Positions 21,761-33,380 of a stretch of DNA of 64,000 bases are shown here, piece by piece. Numbering within the stretch: position 1 is the first letter of the stretch; each line of letters starts with the position of its first letter. A program made the translations under genes and the position numbers. Source of the stretch: Gambelia wislizenii (lineage: Eukaryota > Chordata > Lepidosauria > Squamata > Crotaphytidae); assembly GCA_030847615.1 (NCBI GenBank), contig JAUMIR010000004.1, positions 231,674,501 through 231,738,500 of the forward strand, in the 5' to 3' direction. The notes beneath the pieces are model-generated. The model did no database searches. It was given only the letters and a program-made list of their open reading frames with translations, and was not told where the DNA came from.

Positions 21761-24700
21761 GTAACGAGAACGCCGGGGTGGGTGGCTTGTGTGAGAGCCT
21801 TGACATCTCCCGAATGAACGGGTCCAGGGCTGGGGCATTAATGTGAGATTGAGAACTTGCAACCCGTTTCTCACAGAGCAAGCCTGCCTTCAGTGTGTAT
21901 TGCACCAGACTGTCGTTTGCAGACCAAAGCAGCACCACTTACTATGGTGTCCACCCTCAAGAGTGTAAGAAGCCAAATGCTTTTCAGGGCCCATTACTGT
22001 ACTAGTAAATGCTCACTTTGCTGGCTTGTCTTAAACCAAGAGACTTTCAAAATGTGTGTGTCCAGGACTGGCATTAGCCACATAGGGGGAAAGGAGAAAT
22101 GTGAGATTTAGAATTTGCAATCAGTTTTCAACAGACATATCCTGTGTTCAGTGTGTATTGCACCAGACTGTTATTTGCAAATCAAAGCAGCAGCACTACT
22201 ATGGTGTCTGCTCCCAAAAGTGTAAGAAGCCAATGCTTTTCAGGGCCCATTAGTAGTAAATACTTTGTTGGCCTGACCAAGGTCACCCTGACAGGTCAAT
22301 AAGAACACTTAAGGCGACCTCCAGACCTCCAATCCCAACCTCAGTCAAGCTGCCTCAACTTTCCGATAACCCTCTTTTATGCACCTGAGGAAGTAATCAA
22401 TACCCCAAGAAATACCAGGCTGTGATAAATCTTTTACCAAAAAAACAAAATATTTAAACTAAAAAGCAAAACAGATACCTTTCCTGAATTCCCCCATGGT
22501 TGGGTTTTGGTGGTGGTGGTGGAAAGACAACCAAGAAATGTCCAGCACTTTAAAAGGGTAAGACATTTATCACCGCTTGATCTTTCTTCAGGTATAGATT
22601 ACTTCCCCAGGCGCATAGAAGAGGGTTATCCAGAAAGTCCTGCTTGACAGAAGTTGGGATTGGAGGTTGGAGGTTGCCTTAAGTGTTCTTATTGACCTGT
22701 CCGGTGACCTTAGTCAGGCTAACAAAGTGAGTATTTACTACTAATGGGCCCTGAAAAGCATTGGCTTCTTACACTTTTGAGAGCAGACACCATAGTAGTG
22801 CTGCTGCTTTGGTTTGCAAATGACAGTCTGGTGCAATACACACTGAAGGCAGGATTGCTCTGTGAAAAACAGATTGCAAATTCTAAATCTCACATTTCTC
22901 TTTTCCCCCTATGTGGCTAATGCCCAGGCCTGGACATATTCATTTTGGAAGTCTCTTGGTTTAAGACAGGAATGGGAATTGGGCACAGTGAGGACTTCCA
23001 CTTGTCCCACCACTGCCACAAATATGAGGACCTCCATCTGTCATACCACTGTGAGATCAAATATGAGGATCTTCTAGATTATCTTGTGGTTCCTGTGCAA
23101 GACTTTGTCTAATCCCACCACTGGGCGCCACCACATCTGAATAACTGCTGCCATCACAGACACTGTGTGCCTGAACACACACATTCCAATAACCTTTATG
23201 TAGTTTTCTCCGCCACAAATGTATAATACAAAAATAATTTATTAAACAGAAGTTCAACATACAGTTCAAAATTACTTTTTAAAAACATCTAAAAACCTTT
23301 AAATTCCCTTTGGAGGTGGAAGATGGCATATAGAAGTAAAATATCTTCAAATTTAAATATTAAACACTCAACATCAGATTTAAACACCACTGCATGCTTT
23401 TGATCACAACCAGAGCTTGGAAGGAATCAGTTGTAAATAACTGATCAATAAAGAGCCAGCATGTTTTAACAAAGTGTTGGATTGGGGCCTTGAAGATGCA
23501 GGTTGTAATTCACACTGAGCCACAAAACTCATTGGGTGACCTTGAGCCAGTCATACAGCCATGCAGGCTTACTTTGAGACACTGTGAGAGGATAGAGTGG
23601 GGAAGAAGAAAGCAATGTGTGCTGCCTTCAGTTCATAGGAGAGAGGTAAAATATATACTGTACATGTAACTAATTTTTTTTAATAAAAAATAGAACCTTA
23701 GAACTAGAAGCAACCACAAGGGCCATCTAGTCTAACCCCCTGCCATGCAAGAATACACAGTTACAGCACTCCTAAAAGATACTCATCCGACTTCTGTTTA
23801 AAAATCTCCAGAAGAACAGTCCATCATCCCCTGAGGCAATCTATTCCACTGTCAAACAGCTCTTACAGTTAAAAAGTTTTTTTAAAAAAGAAGAAGCATT
23901 GTCTAAATTTTTATCAGAACAAGGGACACCAAGCCTTGCGTCAGTTAAACATTGCACAGTGGGGGAAAAGGTATCACCAGGGATATCTGACTTGATGTAA
24001 GGATGAAATTCAGGATGAGCTGTGAACACTACCTAGACCTCCTTACCTAACCCCTGCGCCCTGGATGCTGTGGCTCAGTGGTGAATCTAGGACCTCTGAC
24101 TTGGGGTGTTGTATTGCAAGGGGTTTGGAACAAGGAAAACTCCATTTCTGTCTGCTTTGAAGCTTAGCAAGCTAAAAAGGATATCTTCCTATCTCTGAAT
24201 TGAGGAGGGGGGGTTGGACACAAGAGGATAGCCCCTCCTAATACACACTGGCAAATAGGTTTTTAAAGACCAAGTTATTGTGTGGATGGTACTTTAATCC
24301 ACAATGCTAACAGTGGACTCATTTTCCAAGTGCCCAAATGGCAGTGGTGACTGGTGGGTTCCATGTCATTGATGGGATACATCCTGCTTGAGTATTAGTC
24401 AAGGAGTTAAGTTGCTGAACCCTATCACACCCTAATAGCTAAAGAGTAGCTCCTTTAACATTTAGCGCAAAACCAAAAACAAAATGTCCCCATCTTCAAA
24501 AAGGGGAAAAAAGAGGATCCCAACAATTATCGTCCAGTTAGTCTGACATCAATACCAGGGAAGATTCTAGAGCAGATCATTAAACAGAGAGTCTGTGAAC
24601 ATTTAGAAGGCAATACCATAATTACAAAAAGTCAACATGGCTTTCAGAGAAACAAGTCATGCCAGACTAATCTGATCTCTTTTTTTGATAAAATAACCAG

Positions 24701-27700
24701 CTTGGTAGATGAAGGGAATGCTGTGGATATCACATACCTTGATTTCAGTAAGGCCTTTGACAAGGTTCCCCATGACATTCTTGCAAACAAGCTTGTAAAA
24801 TGTGGGCTAGACAAGTTAACTGTTAAATGGATTTGTAATTGGTTGACCAGCCGAACCCAAAGGGTGCTCAGCAGTGGCTCTTCTTCATCTTGGAAAGATG
24901 TGACCAGTGGGGTGCCACAGGGTTCTGTCCTGGGCCCAGTGCTATTCAACATCTTTATCAATGACTTGGATGATGGAATTAAGGGCGTACTTATCAAATT
25001 TGCAGATGACACCAAATTACGAGGAGTAGCTAATACCCTAGAGGATAGGATCAAAATTCAAGATGACCCAGATAGACTGGAGAGCTGGGCCAAAGCTAAC
25101 AAAATAAAATTCAATACAGAGAAATGTACAGTACTGCACTTAGGGTGGAAAAACAAAATGCATAGATACAGGATGGGGGAGACCTGACTGAACGATACTA
25201 TGTGCGAAAGGGATCTAGGAGTCCTAGTAGACCACAAGTTGAACATGAGTCAACAGTGTGATGCGGCAGCTAAACAGGCCAATTCTATTTTGGGCTGCAT
25301 CAATAGAAGTATAGTGTCTAGATCAAGGAAGGTAACAGTGCCACTCTATTCTGCCTTGGTCAGTCCTCACTTAGAATACTGTGTCCAGTTCTGGGCACCA
25401 CAATTCGAAAAGGATATTGACAAATTGGATCATGTCCAGAGGAGGGCGACTAAAATGGTGAAAGGTCTGGAAACCATGCCTTATGAGGAAAGACTTAGGG
25501 AGTTGGGTATGTTTAGCCTTTAAAAAAGATGGTTAAGGGGCATTATGATAGCCCTGTTTTAAGTATTTGAAGGGGTGTCACATTGAGGATGGAGCAGGCT
25601 TGTTTTCTGCTGCTCCAGAGACTGGAACACGGAGCAGTGGATGCAAGCTCCAGGAACAGAGATTCCACCTCAACATTAGGAGAAACCTTCTGACAGTAAG
25701 AGCTGTTCGGCAGTGGAACACACTCCCTCGGAACATGGTGGGGTCTCCTTCCTTGGAGGTCTTTAAACAGAGGCTGGATGGCCATCTGTGAGGGATGCTT
25801 TCATCATGATTTCCTGAGTGGCAGGGGGTTGGACTGGATGGCCCTTGTGGTCTCTTCCAACTCTATAATTCTATGATTCTATGAAAACCTGGAGTGGATT
25901 CACTGCCCTGCTGACATGGAAACACCAACCACCACTCCAACATGGCACTATGTGTATGTGAAAGAGGGAAGTATCATCAGCTCACAAACAGAAGTGCAAA
26001 AGAAATTCATGAAGGAAACACCCTAAAGGGATAGGGGACCTTTAAAAACAGTCTAATGGGCTATGCAGTTTAATAGAAGCTGTCATGAGAGAGGGGAGGG
26101 GCAGCGTAACAGAAATGTCAGCCGGGAAACTAGAAAGTCAGTGAGGAAGAGATGTAGAATGAAGTATCTCGGAATAAGATGTAGCTGGCTAGCCCCCTAA
26201 ACAGGAGCCTTCCATATCACACTACTTTGTTGCAGCCCTGCCTGTCTTTCCTGTTTGCATTTGTGTACAGAACTGCCTGTATCTGTTAAAAAAACCCAAC
26301 CGATGTACATATACAAAGCTTGGGGAAAAAATACTTTTTTGACTACAACTCCTAGAATCTTCCAGCCAGCATTCTGGATGTAGTTGTCCAAAAAAGTAAC
26401 TTTTCCCAAGCCCTGTGTGACACTGTAAAACAGACAAGCATTGTATTTCAGTTTCACAGTCTATAGAAGGCTTACTGGAATTTAGCAGAGTTGATTTTCT
26501 TTTCCTCCCCACTTCCAGATGACGGTTCTTTCTGCTGGCCCTGGAAAAGTTGTCTGTGAAATGAAAGTAGCAGAAGAGCACACAAACCGGGGAGGAACTT
26601 TGCATGGGGGGCTAACGGCCATGCTCATTGATGTTGTGTCAACAGCTGCTTTACTGTGCACTGAAAGAGGAGCGCCTGGAGTCAGCGTGGATATGAACAT
26701 TACGTATGTATTAAGGATGGGAGAGTTGTGTCAGTGCTGGTTTCCATTTAACCATGGATTGCCTTGGCAACAAATGAGGCAAATAGCATGTGTGTTAGTT
26801 AAAAGTGACCCTTTTAAAAAAACAATAGCCCAGATGCTAACAGCTACTGTGATTCTTTTTTTAGAGGTTGGGTTGTGGTACTTAATGTTCCAGTGATTAC
26901 AGAAAGACTTCCTTTATACCCTGATGGGCAACTGGTGGAGAGCATAGGTCAGTTCTCTTCTCCTTGGGCCACATTGGCCCATTGGTGGTACATTGGAAGT
27001 CATGTCACTCCTGGCTTTCTGTCAGGCCAGTTTGCAAGTGGGAGGTTCATTCCTAGGGGAGAAAAGATGTAAACAACCATGTTTGTAGGTGGTTTGGAAG
27101 TTCTTTTTGTGGTTCTAAGGCAAAAGAAACCCTCCAAAATAGTCACTTCTGGGTTGCCTTTATCAGCCTAGTCTGGAGGTATTTTGTAGTTTGGGGAAGA
27201 AAAAGATGGAAATTATCACATTTGTGGATGGTTTGGAACCATTTGTTCACAGTTTACCTACCAAAAAAACCCCAAACCCTTTTCCAAAAGTGATTTGTGT
27301 TCTGAGGCCATTGAGAGGTCTGCTATGACTTCTGAGGCTACAAAATTGGGGTCAGAGGCCAAATGCTGTTTGTTTTATATCCAACATCTTCATTTGATCT
27401 GACAGCCAGTGAGGGATTTGCTTCCTTGAATTGCTTCTGGATCCCCTTGGTTTGAAGCACTGAGATTTTAGGTTCTTCATTTGTATTGCAGCCTTTATTT
27501 CTGAAGCAGGTATTATCTTAGTTTACCTGCAGGAAACAGAGGCTGATAGTTAGGGACATACCGTAGTCAGCTGCCATATACCAAATCAGGAGTTTCTTGA
27601 TCCATAAAGGTGTCTGCATTGACTAGCAATGGTTTCCCCAGGGTTTTGCATAGTAATCTTTGCTACAAGATGCCAGAGATTCAACATGGGCTCTTCTGCA

Positions 27701-29072
27701 AGCAAAGCAGGTGCTATACTATTGAGATGCAGGCTTCTCACATTTTCCCAAGTTTGGAGTTTTGAGAAAGCAGAGCAGAGTAACTTTACCGCAATACTAA
27801 GGATGAAATTTCACTTTCTGAATCTTGTTTACTGTTTGTAAGTTGGTGGCCTTCATATAGTCTATGGCTGTGCTGGGATTGGAACTTGGGTGCTCCAGAC
27901 CTACTACTCTTATCTGTTAGGAAGCCTGGGTAGCATTTTGAGCAGTTCTTGGTATGTGAACCCTGTTTTTATGTTATATTAATTCCAAGGAGTTCAGGTA
28001 CACATATAGAATCATAGAATTGCAGAGTTGGAAGAGACCACGAGGGCCCTCCTGTTCTCCTATATGATCCTTCCTATATCCCTGTGAAATAGATTAAGTT
28101 GAGTATGACTGGTTCAAGGTCACCCGGTGAGCCTCATGGCCAAGTGGGGCTTTGAACCCAAGTCTTTTCAACATTTTATGTCAGGAGTGAGCAACATGTG
28201 GCCCTCCAGATATTGGACTAGAGCTTCCATGATCTCTCAGCATTATAATGCTCATCCAGATGGTGAGAGATGGAGGCCAACAACATTTGGAGGGCCACAT
28301 GTTCCCTATCCTTGTTTCAACCACACCTGCACAAAGTAATTTTGTGCCTGCTTTATATGCAAAATTAGCTATGAATTTTTGGGTAATTGCCCTCAAATTA
28401 TGGAATGGCCTGCTGAACGAGATCCGTCAGATGACGAGCTTGAGTAGCTTTAAAAAAGCACTAAAGACGGATCTCTTTCGACAGGCCTTTCCTGATTAGA
28501 TCCCGGCCTCAGGAGCTGCGTCCCCTGGCCTCTTTTAGTCTTGCTGGCTGTTAATTTTTCTATTTGTTTTTATATGTGACTTTAGTTTAGACAGTTTTTA
28601 ATTTTATATGAGTTTAATATCTTTTTATGGGAGAGGGTGGGGGTGGGTGGTGCTTAGGGATTTTAGCCAGCATTATTGTATTTTAATTGTTGGAAACCAC
28701 CCCGATTGTTTTTAACAGAGGGGCGGGGTAAAAATAATAATATAATAAAAATAATACCAATTCATTGCATGACTCTGGACCAGTCATTTTTTCCCTCAGC
28801 CTAACCTACCTCATAGGGTTGATAAGTTAAAATGAAGTAAGAAAACCATGGACACTGGAAGAAAGTTGGGTTGTAAATGTAGGAAATATCCCCCCCCCCT
28901 CTTGTCACATTCAAGCTACATGTCAGCAGCTAAGATTGGAGATGAAATCCTGATCACCGCTGAGATTCTGAAGCAAGGAAAAAGCCTGGCTTTTGCCACT
29001 GTGGATTTAACAAACAAGGCGACAGGAAGATTGGTAGCCCAAGGAAGACATACCAAATACCTAGGACACTGA
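21677..29072 (+). CDS. ACOT13: Acyl-CoA thioesterase 13, whole coding span in three exons
   Basis: ACOT13 (THEM2) is a small hotdog-fold thioesterase that hydrolyses medium- and long-chain acyl-CoA, mainly at mitochondria and in the cytosol. Exons are 21677-21760, 26519-26703 and 28916-29072, all GT-AG, totalling 426 nt and 141 aa (human is 140). The N-terminal helix reads [19 protein letters not shown]. The hotdog core has [18 protein letters not shown], with Asn51 and Asp66 matching human catalytic Asn50 and Asp65, and GVSVDMNIT with Ser84 matching Ser83. It ends DLTNKATG and [10 protein letters not shown]. The gene is divergent from TDP2 and convergent with C6orf62. Intron 1 (4.8 kb) holds a palindrome and a CR1 remnant. 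The polyadenylation site is unclear; AATAAA occurs only about 1.1-1.3 kb downstream. Confidence 0.96.
22028..22968. repeat. 0.94-kb imperfect palindrome in ACOT13 intron 1
   Basis: Left arm 22028-22438 (from GTCTTAAACCAAGAGAC to GATAAATCTTTTACC) pairs with right arm 22556-22968 (from GGGTAAGACATTTATC to GTCTCTTGGTTTAAGAC). The loop is 117 bp. A third, direct copy of the outer half lies at about 21840-22015, sharing GTGTGTATTGCACCAGACTG and GCTTTTCAGGGCCCATTA. Confidence 0.88.
22969..24484. other. ACOT13: ACOT13 intron 1, SINE and CR1 tail remnants
   Basis: 23500-23660 resembles a plus-strand reptilian SINE (GTGACCTTGAGCCAGTCATA). 23690-23880 is a reversed CR1 3' end (ACAAGGGCCATCTAGTCTAA). 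The rest is unassigned. Confidence 0.5.
24485..25885 (+). mobile_element. CR1-type LINE, 3' portion with reverse transcriptase remains
   Basis: Translated plus strand shows [66 protein letters not shown] and FADDTKL, the RT motifs of the CR1/L2 group. The C-terminus [15 protein letters not shown] is typical of CR1. The 3' end is ATTCTATGATTCTATGA at 25868-25884, the CR1 hallmark. The 5' part is missing. In-frame stops at 25185-25187 and 25521-25523 and a later frameshift show it is dead. Same strand as ACOT13, within intron 1. Confidence 0.9.
24702..25791 (+). pseudogene. CR1 reverse transcriptase pseudogene
   Basis: Residual ORF2 of the CR1 element. The palm motif is FADD (in place of the usual Y/F-ADD), the stop at 25185 interrupts just after the RT core, and the last segment (25567-25791) is in a different frame. 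No function is expected. Confidence 0.85.
25886..26518. other. ACOT13: End of ACOT13 intron 1
   Basis: Contains a hairpin MITE at 26319-26412, with arms CTTGGGGAAAAAATACTTTT and AAAGTAACTTTTCCCAAGCC. Otherwise unassigned. Confidence 0.6.
26519..26703 (+). CDS. ACOT13: ACOT13 coding exon 2
   Basis: Encodes [20 protein letters not shown] and on to VDMNI, the heart of the hotdog fold with Asn51, Asp66 and Ser84. The acceptor is CACTTCCAG and the donor GTATGT. It ends two bases into a Thr codon. Confidence 0.96.
26704..28915. other. ACOT13: ACOT13 intron 2 with repeat fragments
   Basis: 28008-28050 is a reversed CR1 tail (ATAGAATCATAGAATTGCAG). 28181-28315 is a hAT-like hairpin MITE. 28380-28750 is an L2-like LINE end. 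28755-28860 is a SINE piece (GACCAGTCATTTTTTCCCTC). The first 1.2 kb is unassigned. Confidence 0.6.
28380..28750 (+). mobile_element. L2-like LINE C-terminus and 3' UTR
   Basis: The short frame reads [20 protein letters not shown], then [14 protein letters not shown] and stop at 28497-28499, the usual C-terminus of L2/CR1 ORF2. The following sequence ends GAGGGGCGGGGTAAAAATAA, which ties the many GCC-GCC-TTGAG tails in this window to an L2-like LINE. Confidence 0.75.
28916..29072 (+). CDS. ACOT13: ACOT13 coding exon 3 with stop
   Basis: Completes the split Thr, then [20 protein letters not shown] and on to YLGH and TGA at 29070-29072. The acceptor is CATTCAAG. A SINE fragment ends within about 60 bases upstream of the acceptor. 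Confidence 0.96.
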
Positions 29073-29603
29073 CTGGAAGTGATCACTTCACTAAAAGCTT
29101 GCAGCTTTGAGAAAACGGAAAAAAGTAACTTTACAACAATACTAAGGATGAAATTTCACTATCTGAATCTTGTTTATGGTTTATCTAAAGTAAGTTGGTG
29201 GCCTAAGTTCAGATTTATTTTTCTGTATGTATCTGGTTAAGAGTTATCTCCAGATCTCTTTTTCCCAGGGGTGGAATATAAATGCAGGTGATAATCTGTC
29301 CTTATGGTGGAGGAGGGTAGAATGTGTGGTGTAGTTAATATTAGTTTGACTCCTAACTTGCTGGAGAAAAGCCTACAGAGAAAGAACCGAGGCTTGCATC
29401 CAGTGGTAAGTCCCAACTAGGATAGAGCAACCAACAACAAAAGGGCAGGGTCTCAACCACAATCGCAAAATGCACACGAGACCATTACATAAACAAGACA
29501 AGATTGTGGAAAATAGCCTCTGACCACGCACCCGCACAATCTTCAGTGGGAATTTTTGTTGGATCTTGTTCCCTTCAACAAATTGAGACTTTATGTTTTT
29601 TGG

Positions 29604-30166
29604 TACCGTATATTCCGGCGTATAGGACAACATTTTCAGCCTGTAAAATCAGCTGAAAAGTCAGAGGCCATCTTATATGCCGGATACAAGTCCGAGATGC
29701 AGCTCTGCCAGCCCCATCTTGGACTCGGAATGACGGAGGTGGCTGGCTGGGGGAGGGGAAGCTTGCTAGCCACCTTATTCCCCCCCCTGCCCAGCGTGGC
29801 TGCACGGGGGGGAGAGCCTCGCTGGGTGGGAGGGGGTCTTCTCCATGACTCTGCTCACGGAGAAGATCCCCTCCCGCCCAGCAAGGCTGCATGGGGTGGG
29901 AAGCCTTACTGAGTGGGAGGTGGCTGAGCCTCTCCCCAGCAGGCCAGCCATCTCCCGCGATTCCTCAGCCAGCTTCAGGAGGGGTGGCTGGCTGGAGGGG
30001 GGGAAGCTTTCCAGCCACCATCCGCCCTCCCCAAAGCCACAAAGGGGAGCCCGGTTTCGGCTTCGGGGAGGGCGGGTGATGGGGGGTCATCTTATATGGC
30101 GAGTGTACCCTAAAGTCTATATTTTGACTTAAAATTGGTTGGCGTCTTATACGCCGGAATATACGG
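29604..30166. mobile_element. GC-rich MITE with ACCGTATATTCCGGCGTATA ends
   Basis: About 20-bp terminal inverted repeats, TACCGTATATTCCGGCGTAT on the left and TATACGCCGGAATATACGG on the right. Sub-terminal motifs (CATCTTATAT) are also inverted. The GC-rich interior (29730-30085) folds back on itself around GGTGGCTGGCTGG and GCTAGCCACC. No coding capacity. Confidence 0.82.
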
Positions 30167-31649
30167 CAAATAAAAACAGGGATGTTTGCAGGAGTCCAAG
30201 GTAACTTCCATATTGCTCTGTTCAGCAAATGTTACTGGACCCATATGAATGATCTGCTATTTTGTGTACTTTGAATCCAGCATTGAATGAATCAAATGCT
30301 GTCACTATTCTTTCTAAAATAATTAATCTAGCCCATGATTTTTTTTGTTAAAGAATTATTAGCATGGTGAGAACTTGCTATTTTTAAATAAAATTTGGTT
30401 TTGTAAAACTTCATTTACCGTGTACTAGTTTCTCTTCATAGCTGCTAAGCTGACTTCAGAGAATACCCAATGGATAAGACTCTACATCTCCTTTGGTGGA
30501 ATATGCATTTCTCTGTACAATCAATATCATTGTTTAGCAGTTTTAGTCCACATTAAAATTTAGTGAAACTTTCCAGGATTTAAGCACCACCAAATGATAG
30601 GATGGTAAGTAGAAAGTTGTATATAGAGCTGTACTTGATAAGCTTTCAGTGGTTCAGAGAAACTACTGGGGCAGTCATATTTCTTGCCAGTACAGCAGTG
30701 TTCCCTGAAAATGAACAGTATGCATCTCCTTGTAATTTTCTTGATTAACAACACAAAACAATGCACAATGATGTATGTAAAACTGAATAATAGAAAATAC
30801 TAAACATCATAGTGTAATCTAGTTTTGCAACCGGACATAGATGAATGGTTGTTTTGATCTGTTTTATCATCCTAACTTTAGGTGACAAACCAATCTACAC
30901 ATGCAGGAGAACTCTAATTAGGTACCACCCACTTACACAAATCTCAGTCCTTGGTAATGACCAGGGTATTCCTTACAATTATGCTTACACAGATATCTTT
31001 AGACTTCAGTTGCACAGAGATAGTGTGTGGGATTTCATACTGCAGCAGAGGTCTTCTGTTGTCCTAAAGCATTGCAGGGTGATACATTAATACCCTCCGT
31101 ATCATGTATACCAAGTGATGACAGTCTTATGAAGACAATTAAATTAGACTGAGCAAGGTGCAAAAAGGAAAAGCTTACAATTTCACTATAAACTTTTTGG
31201 AGAACAATAGATACTCTCCCTTTGATAATGTAAACACCAGCAGTTATTTTGATCTCTAGCATGAATTACAATAGTTAGCCCCCTCAAGAGATGGAGTACA
31301 AAGTTAAAAAGAAAAGTGGTAGCCCTTTCATTAGAAATACAGTACAGGAGATTAATTTTAGATGTTACACAGAGTAAAGAGTCAGTAGAAGCTAAAATGA
31401 GTAGTATTACCCAATGATTTGAAAATACATATTCCTCTGTTGCAGGGGTGGGAATTCTGCAGACCTTTTTTTGGACTGCAGCTCCCAGCATTCCAGACTA
31501 TTGGCTATTCTTGCTAGGGCTGCTGGGACGTGTAGTCCAACAATATCTGAAGAGCTACATTCAATATTGGAAAATTCCCATTATTCAGGGTTAGGAATAG
31601 AGGGGTCCTCTGAAATGGCCATGGGAGTACATCCTTCCCCCTAAAGGAC
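30167..31649. other. ACOT13-DIRS intergenic stretch
   Basis: Mostly unassigned AT-rich sequence, possibly ACOT13 3' UTR at first. A hAT-like hairpin MITE lies at about 31444-31560 (GACTGCAGCTCCCAGCATTC, then GGCTGCTGGGACGTGTAGTC). Confidence 0.45.
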
Positions 31650-31830
31650 AGGTTACTCACATGTAACCGTAGATCTTCGAGTGGCCTTCTGTGAATTCAC
31701 ACAGTGGGTAATTCCTGCGCAGAGCAGTCAGAACCTTCTGGAATCACTAGGCAAAACATTTTTGGTGGTAACTCCACCCACTCTAACGGTCCCTTTAAAG
31801 GCTCTCCTGCCTAAATCCCCTCAGTTCCTT
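31650..31830. repeat. DIRS terminal inverted repeat, gene 3' end
   Basis: Shares TCACACAGTGGGTAATTCCT, AACCTTCTGGAAT, CACTCTAACGG and AAATCCCCTCAGTTCCTT with the reverse complement of the other terminus. The outer 40 bp differ from the opposite end, as is usual for DIRS terminal extensions. Confidence 0.9.
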
Positions 31831-31908
31831 GAAGGACGCCACAATTAGCAGCATCAGGGACATTAGAGCATATATGCCATAGCAGGCCATAGAGGGGAGG
31901 ATGGTGGG

Positions 31909-32004
31909 TCTGTGAATTCACAGAAGACCGCTCAAAGATCTATGGTTACAGGTGAGCAACCTGTCCATCTTCTTCATGGTCTCTGTGAATACACACAGTG
32001 GGTA
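31909..32004. repeat. DIRS internal complementary region
   Basis: The first half (CTGTGAATTCACAGAAG, AGATCTATGGTTACAGGTGA) is the reverse complement of the outer left terminus. The second half (CTTCTTCATGGTCTCTGTGA) is the reverse complement of the outer right terminus. So it joins both end sequences, which is the template for circle formation in the DIRS replication model. Confidence 0.9.
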
Positions 32005-32173
32005 GATTAGCAAGCTTCACCTGTAGGGGGAGGGTGTCATGTTTAAAGGATTAGATGAGGACAAATACTGACAGATAATGTCCCTTGAAACCATGACAAT
32101 AACAAGAACTTTAATCATTATGAAACCCTAAGAGCAATATGCAACTACCACAGTCAACCAGAGGAAGACTCAC

Positions 32174-33380
32174 TTATTGAATGGAGGACAATAACACAGC
32201 CCTCCCAAAAGCAGCCTCAGTACAAGACCGAGTGTCCAGTCTGTAGTACAAAATAAAAGTCAATGGTGTTGACCAGGTAGCTGCCTGGCATAGATTCTCC
32301 TGGGGCACCCCAGAGAGGAAGGCAGCTGAAGTGGAGACAGCTCTGTTGGAGTGTCCTCGAACCTGAGAAGGCAAGGGCTTCCGGGACAGTTCGTAGCAAA
32401 GGGAGATGGTTGAAACCACCCACGTGGACAAGTGCTGTGGAGAAATAGGGGCGCCCAACTTTGAGTCAGCATAAGACACAGTTTCGGAGATTTCAAAACG
32501 GTGCTGTCTATTGAACATAGAAAGCAACGGCCCTCCGAGCATCTAGGGAGTGGAGAGTCCTCTCGAAATCATCCTTAGGATCTTGCATCAGAGCAGGTAG
32601 GACGATGGATTGGTTCATATGGAAGGATGAAGCTATCTTTGGCATAAAAGACATGTCTGGTTTCAGGACTACTTTGTGCTTGTGGAATGCTAGGTATGGG
32701 GCAGCGGATCCGAGGGCACAGAGTTCTCTGGCACGACGGGCAGACGTGATGGCAACGAGGAAGGCTGTCTTCTGTAAGAGGAGTCTGAGATCCGAAGTAG
32801 CCATGGGCTCAAAGGGCTGCCTGCTAAGTTGAGAAAGTACAAGCTCAAGACTCCAAGCCGGGGTGGGCTCAACCACTGGTGGATGAAGATTGATGTAGCC
32901 CTTCAGGAACTTCTTGACCACTAGATCTTTGAATGGCGACGGTCGACCCTGTGCCTGAAACTCTATAGAGAGGGCAGCCAGGTAGCACCTTATGGACGAG
33001 ACAGAGAGTCCTGAATTGGAAAGGTGCAACAGGAACTGGAGAACCATACTAACGGAGGAGGAATCAACAGTGAGACTATAGTCCGACAAGAACGATTCAA
33101 CGCGTTTCCACTTGTAGGCATAGGAGCAACGTGTGGCATGTTGGAGAGGGGCATTGAGTACTGCCTGTATGTCAGCTGGCAGCAGTGGGCTCACAGTCTG
33201 CCTTGAATCCGAGGGTGAATTCGGGGCTGTATCCTCCAGGCCATCAGGCGAAGCATTTCGAGGTCTGGGTGCCTGACATTGCCATTCTGGATGGTCAATA
33301 GATCCGGACGGTACAGAAGGTGTAGGTAGCGTCGACGGGCCAGGCAGAGGAGAGGGGCAAACCACGGTTGCTGAGGCCAC
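32174..33380 (-). pseudogene. DIRS tyrosine recombinase, frameshifted
   Basis: The N-terminal part (33380-32508) carries ATRCSYAYKWKRVESFL, the helical SAM-like core, and TSARRARELCAL with the first catalytic Arg. A frame change near 32540 leads to the C-terminal part, with GAPISPQHLSTWVV, RGHSNRA (His-x-x-Arg) and ILYYRLD (Tyr nucleophile), then EAAFGRAVL. All catalytic boxes remain, in two frames. Known role: joining the circular DNA intermediate to the genome. Confidence 0.88.
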
